This document shows, one piece after another, positions 1 through 5,215 of a stretch of DNA of 5,215 nt. Location of the stretch: positions 1 through 5,215 of the forward strand of contig JASBRM010000223.1 of NCBI GenBank assembly GCA_030149405.1, written 5' to 3'. Position numbers and translations under genes: made by a program. Numbering within the stretch: position 1 is the first letter of the stretch; each line of letters starts with the position of its first letter. Source of the stretch: Neptuniibacter sp. Its GTDB lineage: Bacteria > Pseudomonadota > Gammaproteobacteria > Pseudomonadales > Balneatricaceae. The notes below the pieces were generated by a model that was not told the origin of the DNA, did not search any database, and worked only from the letters and a program-made list of their open reading frames with translations.

Positions 1-191
1 GTTTTCAGCGTTTCTTCAATGGAAGCGCGATTCATCCACGCCATCATCAATACCTCACCGGTTTCCTTTTGCTGTGCAATTGCCGGAATTAAACCATCGT
101 CATTGTATCTTAGGTTGTCCAGCGCATCAGACAGTTCAACACTTGAACCGGTTTTGGCGGATTCGAGATCGTAATAGAAAGTATTTTTCAT
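1..191 (-). CDS. hisI: Phosphoribosyl-AMP cyclohydrolase, N-terminal part (cut by window edge)
   Basis: HisI opens the purine ring of phosphoribosyl-AMP in the third step of histidine biosynthesis, in the cytoplasm. Sixty-three codons are visible, from the ATG at 191 leftwards. The stretch [14 protein letters not shown] (residues 27-40) followed by [12 protein letters not shown] (44-55) is the family's characteristic N-terminal block. The Cys- and Asp-containing metal-site motifs lie further on, outside the window, so it cannot be seen whether a HisE domain is fused. The start is well placed: an in-frame stop lies 21-24 bases upstream (213-215), and no other start codon lies between. No good Shine-Dalgarno is visible before it, only weak CTCTG. 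In Pseudomonas hisI is followed by hisE and tatABC, so those are plausible neighbours to the left; this is inference. The gene is divergent from the DUF3179 gene at 310. Confidence 0.93.
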   Translation of the reverse strand, partial: MKNTFYYDLESAKTGSSVELSDALDNLRYNDDGLIPAIAQQKETGEVLMMAWMNRASIEETLK

Positions 192-220
192 CAGAGTATG
201 GGTCCAGATAAATCAGCGGC

Positions 221-229
221 ATCATATCA
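221..229 (-). promoter_or_regulatory. Candidate extended -10 promoter for hisI
   Basis: Read on the minus strand the sequence is TGATATGAT, that is a TGn extension followed by TATGAT, which matches five of six bases of the sigma-70 -10 hexamer. The expected start of transcription would be near 214, giving a leader of about 23 nt before the hisI ATG at 191. The -35 position (about 249-244, TGATTT) is poor, which is tolerated by extended -10 promoters. This is a consensus match only. Confidence 0.35.
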
Positions 230-298
230 CGGCCCGTATCAGAAAATCATTTTGAATTATTCCGGCATTTCTGTATCCAACCTAGAGTTGAAGAACAT

Positions 299-303
299 AG
301 GAG
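299..303 (+). promoter_or_regulatory. Shine-Dalgarno AGGAG that decides the GTG start of the DUF3179 gene
   Basis: AGGAG ends six bases before the GTG at 310, which is ideal spacing. An ATG at 308 overlaps the GTG by one base (ATGTG) and lies four bases from the same AGGAG. That ATG is in another frame and meets TAA after eight codons, so the GTG must be the start of the long reading frame. No convincing -10/-35 pair was found for this gene; the gap holds TTGAAT at 252-257 but no good partner. Confidence 0.7.
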
Positions 304-309
304 AGAGAT

Positions 310-1272
310 GTGCGCTCAAGAACATGCTGGTTAACTTTTTTGGTGACAGTGATCGTTACTATGCTCTGCTTGAAAAGCTGCAGCCTGCTTGCCAGCACGG
401 ATAATGGCTTTGATCTCTCAAATTCATCCATACCTAAGCAGCTTATTTTGCCTGGCGGACCAGCACGAGATGGAATCCCATCGATTGATTCACCTAAATT
501 TGAAGAGGTTGAGCAAGTCAGATGGCTAAACAATCACGACCAGGTATTAGGCATCTCCATCGCGGGTGAAAACCGCGCTTACCCTATAGCGATATTGAAT
601 TGGCATGAGATTGTAAATGATCGAATAGGCGATCAGGCATTTGTGATCAGTTATTGCCCCCTTTGTGGAACCGGCATGGCTTTTAGTTCTGAAGTTAAGG
701 GGCAGGTTCTTGAATTTGGGGTTTCAGGTTTACTCTACAACAGCGATGTTCTGTTATACGACCGTGAAACTGAATCGCTTTGGTCACAGCTGAAACAGCG
801 CTCGGTAAGTGGAGAGTTGGTAGGTACCGAGCTTGAACACCTACCAATGACTCAAATGACCTGGGGGGACTGGAAAGCACGGTATTCACGTGGGCTGGTA
901 CTAAGCCGTGATACGGGTTTTGCCAGAGATTACAGTCGTAGCCCATACGGTAACTATAACCAGAGCCTGACGCTTTATTTTCCAGTCGAGTTTCTAAGTA
1001 AGCGCTATCATCCTAAAGAGAGGGTTTTGGGTATTCAGGTTGCGGGAAAGTCCAGAGCTTATCCATTTAGTGAACTTGCTAAAAATTCATCAGGTGTGTT
1101 TTCGGAACAGTTTAACGGGCAAACACTGACAATTAAGTACAACGCAGATACCCGTACAGGAGAAATCCTGGACAGTGAAACCGGGAAATTGCTGTCTTCG
1201 GTAAATGCATTCTGGTTTGCATGGTTTACTTTCCATCCGGAAACATCGGTTTATACCGCAGCTAAGCAGTGA
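310..1272 (+). CDS. DUF3179 domain-containing exported protein
   Basis: This is a 320-residue protein of the DUF3179 family (PF11376), whose biochemical function is not established. Residues 1-28 form an export signal: Arg at 2 and 4, a hydrophobic core at 7-21, then LKSC (21-24) resembling a lipobox, or LLA-S (26-29) as a signal peptidase I site. It is therefore probably periplasmic or a lipoprotein. Family hallmarks are LNWHEIVND (96-104), YCPLCGTG (115-122, cysteines 116 and 119, a possible metal or redox pair) and the C-terminal FWFAWFTFHPETSVY (301-315). Residues 79-96 and 239-256 are repeats of each other (11 of 18 identical). The second copy lacks the cysteine pair. The start is GTG with AGGAG six bases upstream; the out-of-frame ATG at 308 leads to a stop after eight codons. 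The PhoD-like gene follows after 58 bp with no hairpin between, so co-transcription is likely. Family assignment is firm, the function unknown. Confidence 0.9.
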   Translation: MRSRTCWLTFLVTVIVTMLCLKSCSLLASTDNGFDLSNSSIPKQLILPGGPARDGIPSIDSPKFEEVEQVRWLNNHDQVLGISIAGENRAYPIAILNWHEIVNDRIGDQAFVISYCPLCGTGMAFSSEVKGQVLEFGVSGLLYNSDVLLYDRETESLWSQLKQRSVSGELVGTELEHLPMTQMTWGDWKARYSRGLVLSRDTGFARDYSRSPYGNYNQSLTLYFPVEFLSKRYHPKERVLGIQVAGKSRAYPFSELAKNSSGVFSEQFNGQTLTIKYNADTRTGEILDSETGKLLSSVNAFWFAWFTFHPETSVYTAAKQ

Positions 1273-1330
1273 AAAGAACGGTAAATCAGATTGGAAACCT
1301 CTGGAAGCGTGGTTACACTAGCTTTATTAG

Positions 1331-3253
1331 ATGGGTTGTATAGTAATACTGATCATGACTTCAACAGATTCACTTCCCTATATTATTGCGGGACCCGTTA
1401 TTAGAAGGTTGCAGCCAGAGCAGATGGTACTTTGGCTGGTTACCCGTTCACCTCTACAAGCAACTCTGAACCTCTTTGAAAATGATGCGCTTCTAGCTGA
1501 GGTTGACTGTGCGAGTTCACTTAAGAGTGTGCAAGTCGGTGAGCATGCTTATGTGAATCTGATTGATTACAGACCTGAGCAGTCCTTACCAACCGATAGT
1601 TGGCTCACTTATGATCTTATATGTCAGGTTGAGGGCGAGTGTAAAAAACTCCAGCAGCTTTTACCTCATTTGCTCTATCCGGGAGAGCAGCGACCTGGGT
1701 TTGTGGTTAAAACTCAGATTGATCAGCTGTTACACGGATCCTGTCGTAAACCTCACCATAAGGGCCCGGATGCGCTGCTTGAAGTGGATAAAGTTCTGGC
1801 CAATAGTGTCCGACAGCCCGATTCCCGACCTGCTTTGTTAATGATGACCGGTGATCAGATCTATGCCGATGATGTCGCAGGTCCGATGCTCTCAGCTATA
1901 CATCAGGTGGTGAAACTGTTGGGCCTGGCTTCTGAGCAGCTCGAAGGTGCCACCGTTGCCGATTGTGAAACCTTGTATCAACATACTGACTGTTACTATC
2001 AGCGTGAATGCCTGTTACCCCATACAGAGGAAAACCGGGAACTGCGTGATAGATTCTTCGCCGGCGCTCGAAAACCCATCTTTACTGCGGATACAGCTCA
2101 CAATCACCTGATTACCTTTGCTGAAGTTATGGCTATGTACTTTTTAGTCTGGTCGCCTCAGCTATGGTCGCGCGTGAGTTTAGGAATTCAGGATGTAGAT
2201 GAAGCCCATGCAGATCTTTATCTGGAAGAGCAAAAACAGATTGAGTCTTTTGCTCAAGGCCTGGATAAAGTCCAACGCCTTATGGTGCACATACCTGTGT
2301 ATATGATCTTTGACGATCACGATGTCACTGACGACTGGAATCTTACCCGTGGCTGGGAAGAAGCGGCTTATGGTCATCCTTTCTCACGGCGGATTCTTGG
2401 CAACGCTATGCTGGGTTATTGGTTGTGTCAGGGGTGGGGTAATGACCCTGACCGATTCCCAAATGAGTGGCAATCCCGGTTGAAGGAGTTTTATCCTGAG
2501 TTTGATCTGAAAGAACATGATCAGATGGTCACGGCTTTACTTGAATTTGAACACTGGAATTACAGTTTGCCGACCACACCCAAGCTGGTTGTTCTGGATA
2601 CACGTACCCAGCGCTGGTGGTCCGAAAGCAGTGGGGCTAAACCTTCAGGCCTGATGGATTGGGAAGTGCTTTCTGAGATGCAGACCGAATTGATGGGGGA
2701 ACCCGCTGTGATCATGGTTTCTCCAGCTCCTATATTCGGTATGAAACTGATCGAGGTGGTACAACGAATCTTCACCTTCTTTGGTCATGCGCTCACTGTG
2801 GATGCGGAAAACTGGATGGCTCATCGGGGTTCGGCCAATGTAATTCTGAATATTTTTCGGCATCGTAAAACCCCTCAGAACTTCGTGATTCTTTCCGGTG
2901 ATGTGCATTACTCATTTGCCTATGATGTTAAATTGCGATTCCGCAAAAACAGCCCGGATATCTGGCAGATCACTTGCAGCGGTTTTAAAAATGAGTTTCC
3001 GCAAAAACTTCTCACAGTTTTTGATCGAATGAACCGTTGGCTTTATGGCGTGAAATCGCCTCTAAACTTCTTAACCAAGCGTCGTAGCATGAGAATTATA
3101 CCGAGGATACCTGCAGGGTTTGATGATCTTCGCTCTTTAAATAGCAGCGGTGTTGGCAGAGTGGTTCTGGACGAATCTGGCAAGCCTAAAAAAATCAGTG
3201 TTCTGACTGCACAAGGTGCTGAGGTGGAATTCCCGGAACGTACCGATTTATAG
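1331..3253 (+). CDS. PhoD-like (alkaline phosphatase D family) metallophosphatase
   Basis: This 640-residue protein belongs to the PhoD-like branch of calcineurin-type metallophosphoesterases, which hydrolyse phosphate mono- or diesters with a bound metal centre. Motifs in order: LPYIIAGPVIRR (15-26) starting a beta-rich N-terminal domain; HGSCRKPH (135-142), where C138 could match the iron-ligand cysteine of PhoD; TGDQIYADD (173-181); MIFDDHDVTDDWN (325-337); DTRTQRWW (423-430); SPAPIFG (464-470); and SGDVHYSFAYD (522-532). All core metal-binding blocks look intact. There is no Tat or Sec signal peptide, so unlike Bacillus PhoD it is probably cytoplasmic. The start is uncertain: ATG 1331 directly follows an in-frame TAG and is the outer limit, but ATG 1355 (MTSTDSLPYIIAG) sits closer to the usual family N-terminus. 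Neither has a good Shine-Dalgarno. It follows the DUF3179 gene by 58 bp and ends before a hairpin terminator. The true substrate cannot be told; phosphate starvation control is not evident. Confidence 0.9.
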   Translation: MGCIVILIMTSTDSLPYIIAGPVIRRLQPEQMVLWLVTRSPLQATLNLFENDALLAEVDCASSLKSVQVGEHAYVNLIDYRPEQSLPTDSWLTYDLICQVEGECKKLQQLLPHLLYPGEQRPGFVVKTQIDQLLHGSCRKPHHKGPDALLEVDKVLANSVRQPDSRPALLMMTGDQIYADDVAGPMLSAIHQVVKLLGLASEQLEGATVADCETLYQHTDCYYQRECLLPHTEENRELRDRFFAGARKPIFTADTAHNHLITFAEVMAMYFLVWSPQLWSRVSLGIQDVDEAHADLYLEEQKQIESFAQGLDKVQRLMVHIPVYMIFDDHDVTDDWNLTRGWEEAAYGHPFSRRILGNAMLGYWLCQGWGNDPDRFPNEWQSRLKEFYPEFDLKEHDQMVTALLEFEHWNYSLPTTPKLVVLDTRTQRWWSESSGAKPSGLMDWEVLSEMQTELMGEPAVIMVSPAPIFGMKLIEVVQRIFTFFGHALTVDAENWMAHRGSANVILNIFRHRKTPQNFVILSGDVHYSFAYDVKLRFRKNSPDIWQITCSGFKNEFPQKLLTVFDRMNRWLYGVKSPLNFLTKRRSMRIIPRIPAGFDDLRSLNSSGVGRVVLDESGKPKKISVLTAQGAEVEFPERTDL

Positions 3254-3259
3254 GTAAAA

Positions 3260-3285
3260 AAAACCGAAGCGAATGCTTCGGTTTT
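3260..3285. terminator. Bidirectional rho-independent terminator between convergent genes
   Basis: A perfect 11-bp stem, AAAACCGAAGC paired with GCTTCGGTTTT, closes a four-base loop (GAAT). It starts 7 bases after the stop of the PhoD-like gene and lies 23 bases past the stop of the convergent small gene. On the plus strand the U run after the GC core is only four bases. On the minus strand the run following the core is eight bases, so it should terminate the minus-strand transcript better than the plus-strand one. Confidence 0.9.
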
Positions 3286-3307
3286 AGATGAAGGGGATTT
3301 AGAACAA

Positions 3308-3586
3308 TTAAGCAGCAACGGCCTGGGCTTTATGCTCAGGGTGAGTCGCAATGAAGTGTTTCAGTACTTTTTGCAGTACCTCTGCATGGGCATAATTGCG
3401 ATCACGTTGGGCTTTCTCTATATCTTCCATAATAATCTTTCTGATCTTCTGATCACCGTCGTGAGTCAGAATATAATGGCCTAATGCCATAGCGATCATT
3501 GGGTCCATATGTTCATGCTCTGCGATGGCATCCACTTCATCGGCAGTTAAATCACTCAGCTCTAAACATTCTTCGTAAGTTAGCAT
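3308..3586 (-). CDS. Conserved-type small histidine-rich protein of unknown function (92 aa)
   Basis: The protein begins MLTYEECLELSDLTADEVDA and resembles small uncharacterised proteins I recall from gammaproteobacteria; I know no assigned function. It looks wholly alpha-helical, soluble and cytoplasmic, with no signal or membrane segment. Eight histidines occur in 92 residues (24, 26, 37, 42, 67, 77, 82, 85), including an acidic EHEH at 23-26 and THPEH at 81-85. Residues 46-70 are rich in Lys/Arg/Glu/Asp. The chosen start (ATG at 3586) has AGGAAG upstream with AGGA six bases away. A longer frame starting at 3661 would add 25 residues but has no such site and would swallow the likely promoter region. 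The gene is convergent with the PhoD-like gene, shares the terminator at 3260-3285, and is divergent from the HD-GYP gene. EHEH could bind metal, but this is speculation. Confidence 0.85.
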   Translation of the reverse strand: MLTYEECLELSDLTADEVDAIAEHEHMDPMIAMALGHYILTHDGDQKIRKIIMEDIEKAQRDRNYAHAEVLQKVLKHFIATHPEHKAQAVAA

Positions 3587-3592
3587 CTCTCT

Positions 3593-3598
3593 TCCTCG
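3593..3598 (-). promoter_or_regulatory. Shine-Dalgarno fixing the start of the 92-residue protein
   Basis: On the minus strand the bases before the ATG at 3586 read CGAGGAAGAGAG. AGGA ends six bases before the start codon. This favours the 92-residue product over the 117-residue reading from 3661. Confidence 0.75.
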
Positions 3599-3630
3599 CG
3601 CCTCATCACTTTGCGTGTTTTTTATTATTA

Positions 3631-3674
3631 ACCGGTCGTTTTCACTAAGTTGCCCCGGCAATTTTGAAACCGGT
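3631..3674. repeat. Cluster of three palindromes upstream of the 92-residue gene
   Basis: Two identical ACCGGT palindromes (3631-3636 and 3669-3674) flank TTGCCCCGGCAA (3650-3661), an inverted repeat with five-base arms TTGCC/GGCAA and a CC spacer. The cluster lies 45-88 bases upstream of the small gene's start, where an operator or activator site would be expected. No regulator family was recognised for these sequences, and the arms are short, so chance remains possible. Confidence 0.4.
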
Positions 3675-3923
3675 AGAACTGAGTGTAGAAGAGTTGAAAA
3701 GGATTCTCTAATACCTTTGTAGGATAAATATTCACCTAAATATCGAGATGTATGAATTTTATTCTTGCTGCATGTGCGAAATTTGAGTGAATTTCAAGAT
3801 GATGAGTATGGTTATTATTTTTTGCCGAGTAAGTAGGGATTTTTGTGCATAAATATCAGCAGGTTATTGCTTACTGATGGATGATTTTTGAGCTTTATAC
3901 TATCTTAGGGGCTCGTGTATTGG

Positions 3924-3942
3924 TATGACCTATTTTATGACC
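3924..3942 (+). repeat. Short direct repeat TATGACC x2
   Basis: TATGACC occurs at 3924-3930 and again at 3936-3942, twelve bases apart start to start, about 120 bases before the HD-GYP gene and just after a -10-like TATACT (3896-3901). Spacing near one helical turn could suit a dimeric regulator, but the repeat is only seven bases and its meaning is unknown. Confidence 0.3.
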
Positions 3943-4059
3943 ATAACTAAACAAATGAACTTATATGCCGTTAACAAAAGATAATCTCACTTCTTCAGTA
4001 AGTATGTGATTTATCGACTATATTTCTAAGAGGTGTCAAACCCTAAAATGGGATTGCGA

Positions 4060-5215
4060 ATGACTAACCCTAGTGAAAGCCAAATTGAAAAAATATTAAC
4101 CGCTAAAGATTTGGAAGTGGGGTTTGTTTTACCCTGGGATTTGTACTCTGAGAATGGGTCAATGCTGTTGTCTCGAAACAAACAAATAAAAAATCAACAA
4201 CAGATAAATCAACTTATTTCTTACGGCGCTAGATATCACAAAGAAGCTACCAACAATTTCCCAAGTGCCTCTGAAGCAGAAGTAATTACCAGTAGCAAGA
4301 AAACAAATGCTGAGCCACCGGTAAGCTTTCTAATTATTAAACAACTAACAAGGCAGTTAGAAATTGCTTTTTCGCTATTAGACGATGAAAAAGACCGTAG
4401 CTTTGTTAATAAGGTCCTTAGAGTTGCTTTAGACATCCAGACTGCTTGTGATGAAAACGCAGATGCAATGCTTGGCAGTATTCAACTGACGCTTGATGCT
4501 TCACACAGTGTTGAGCATCCCCTGCACAATGGGATTCTCTGCGAGGTTTCATACCGCAGAATGGGTAAGGGGCCGTTGGAACGTTTATTGGTCGTTGCTG
4601 CAGCTCTGACCAGTGATATAGGAATGTTATCCATTAAGGAGCAGGTTCATAAACAAGCAGAACCCCTTACAAAAGAACAGAAAAAGGTTATCAACGATCA
4701 TCCTTACAGGTCGCGTGAAATTCTGGAGAAAAAAGGCGTCACTGAATCACGTTGGTTGGATGCAGTTCAACAGCATCATGAAAGAATTGATGGAAGTGGT
4801 TACCCAGAAGGCATTGATGGTGAAAACCTGATCACCGAAGCTAAGTTAATTGCTATTACAGATAATTATACCGCTCTGGTAAGACCACGTGCTTATCGTG
4901 AACGGATATTACACAAGGATGCTTTGCGTCAAATGCTGCAGCAAAGGGGGAGTTCAATTGATAGTGAACTCGTTCGTTTGTTCATTAACAGTATTGGAAT
5001 ATATTCACCAGGCAGTATGGTAAAAATGAAAAACGGCGAGATTGGTATTGTGACCACTCTCACTGAGCAAATAGATGAACCGGAAGTACTGATTATTACA
5101 GATAGCTCCGAGAGTCCTATTGATATTCCCAAGCGTATTAAAACTGATAAAGACAAGTTTGCTATCAATAATTTGTTATGTTCTCAGGAGCATAAACAGT
5201 TATTTGAAAACCTCG
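4060..5215 (+). CDS. HD-GYP domain protein with degenerate HD dyad (C-terminus cut by window edge)
   Basis: HD-GYP proteins typically hydrolyse cyclic di-GMP. Numbering from ATG 4060, 385 codons are visible. Residues 14-57 form the N-terminal module seen before some HD-GYP domains (DLEVGFVLPWDLYSENG). Residues 66-88 look like a polar linker. The HD-GYP domain spans about 150-315: E152 and H156, then TSDIGM (184-189) where HDIGK/M is expected, DHP (213-215), HHERIDGSGYP (239-249), TDNYTAL (267-273) and RAYRE (277-281). YSPGSMVKMKNGEIGIV (315-331) starts the usual C-terminal tail. Thus one metal-ligand His is Ser185 (AGT); D186, H214, H239, H240 and D268 remain. Activity may be reduced or lost, leaving a binding or scaffolding role. 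There is no receiver or membrane domain, so it is cytoplasmic. The start is ambiguous: ATG 4048 is in frame with GAGG 14 bases upstream, while ATG 4060 has GGA at six. It is transcribed away from the small His-rich gene. The stop codon is outside the window. Confidence 0.9.
   Translation, partial: MTNPSESQIEKILTAKDLEVGFVLPWDLYSENGSMLLSRNKQIKNQQQINQLISYGARYHKEATNNFPSASEAEVITSSKKTNAEPPVSFLIIKQLTRQLEIAFSLLDDEKDRSFVNKVLRVALDIQTACDENADAMLGSIQLTLDASHSVEHPLHNGILCEVSYRRMGKGPLERLLVVAAALTSDIGMLSIKEQVHKQAEPLTKEQKKVINDHPYRSREILEKKGVTESRWLDAVQQHHERIDGSGYPEGIDGENLITEAKLIAITDNYTALVRPRAYRERILHKDALRQMLQQRGSSIDSELVRLFINSIGIYSPGSMVKMKNGEIGIVTTLTEQIDEPEVLIITDSSESPIDIPKRIKTDKDKFAINNLLCSQEHKQLFENL

Larger units (their letters stand above)
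3587..4047. other. Intergenic region between divergent genes, no credible gene seen
   Basis: About 460 bp, mostly AT-rich, separate the small His-rich gene from the HD-GYP gene. Both strands were read: only short frames occur, for example a 12-codon ATG frame beginning in the 3750s, none with convincing protein features. A possible minus-strand -10 (AATAAT, 3629-3624) has no matching -35. On the plus strand TATACT at 3896-3901 is a -10-like hexamer with TTACTG at 3871-3876, but the 19-base spacer is long. No known riboswitch was recognised; in particular I do not see the cyclic-di-GMP (GEMM) core, although the downstream gene is of a cyclic-di-GMP family. Short repeats are listed separately. 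Confidence 0.6.

Noticed and set aside
198..404. Plus-strand 68-codon frame across the divergent gap
   Set aside because: It overlaps the hisI promoter region and the start of the DUF3179 gene, has no Shine-Dalgarno and no recognisable protein features.
2180..2908. Several minus-strand frames of 65-87 codons inside the PhoD-like gene
   Set aside because: They are antisense to clearly conserved phosphatase motifs and show no protein-like features of their own.
3043..3351. Minus-strand frame spanning the terminator between the convergent genes
   Set aside because: It runs through the hairpin and overlaps the ends of two better supported genes.
3587..3661. Upstream ATG at 3661 for the small His-rich protein (117 residues)
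   Set aside because: The extra 25 residues do not look like the family, no Shine-Dalgarno precedes it, and ATG 3586 has AGGAAG at ideal spacing and matches the usual MLTYEEC start.
3822..3853. TTGCCG / CATAAA as a promoter pair
   Set aside because: The spacer is 20 bases and the hexamers are weak; not supportable over background in AT-rich DNA.
3870..4002. Distant inverted repeat CTTACTGA / TCAGTAAG
   Set aside because: An exact eight-base match over 117 bases is expected about once by chance in a region this size.
3675..4060. Cyclic-di-GMP riboswitch before the HD-GYP gene
   Set aside because: The location suggested it, but the conserved GEMM core sequences were not found on reading.
4236..5168. 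Minus-strand frames within the HD-GYP gene (4236-4436 and 4929-5168)
   Set aside because: They are shadows of the plus-strand HD-GYP coding sequence, which reads without a stop to the window edge.

Overview
This window looks like chromosomal DNA from a marine-type gammaproteobacterium with moderate GC. The evidence is the style of the recognisable proteins: a HisI close to the Pseudomonas/Oceanospirillales type, an HD-GYP protein with a DxxxGxxLPWDLY N-terminus, and a small MLTYEECLEL-type protein. The genus cannot be fixed from sequence reading alone. There are no IS elements, phage genes, CRISPR arrays, tRNAs or rRNAs.

Layout from left to right. (1) The 5' part of hisI (histidine biosynthesis) lies on the minus strand and runs off the left edge. 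(2) A 118-bp divergent gap holds a plausible extended -10 promoter for hisI and a strong Shine-Dalgarno for the rightward gene. (3) A probable two-gene plus-strand unit follows: an exported DUF3179 protein (310-1272) and, 58 bp later with no terminator between, a large PhoD-like metallophosphatase without a signal peptide (1331-3253). (4) A hairpin terminator at 3260-3285 sits between convergent genes and is better built for the minus strand. (5) A 92-residue histidine-rich conserved-type protein of unknown function lies on the minus strand (3308-3586). (6) A gap of about 460 bp, mostly AT-rich and without a credible gene, carries short repeats near the two divergent gene starts. (7) A cyclic-di-GMP-type HD-GYP protein (4060 to beyond the right edge) keeps the GYP loop and most metal ligands but has Ser in place of the His of the HD dyad.

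The genes do not form one clear pathway. HisI is housekeeping, and the DUF3179/PhoD pair may be co-transcribed but a shared function is unproven. The HD-GYP protein is a separate signalling gene. No wholly new multi-gene system is visible. The best leads are the degenerate HD-GYP site, the internal repeat in the DUF3179 protein in which only the first copy has the CPLC cysteines, and the uncharacterised His-rich small protein with a palindrome cluster upstream.
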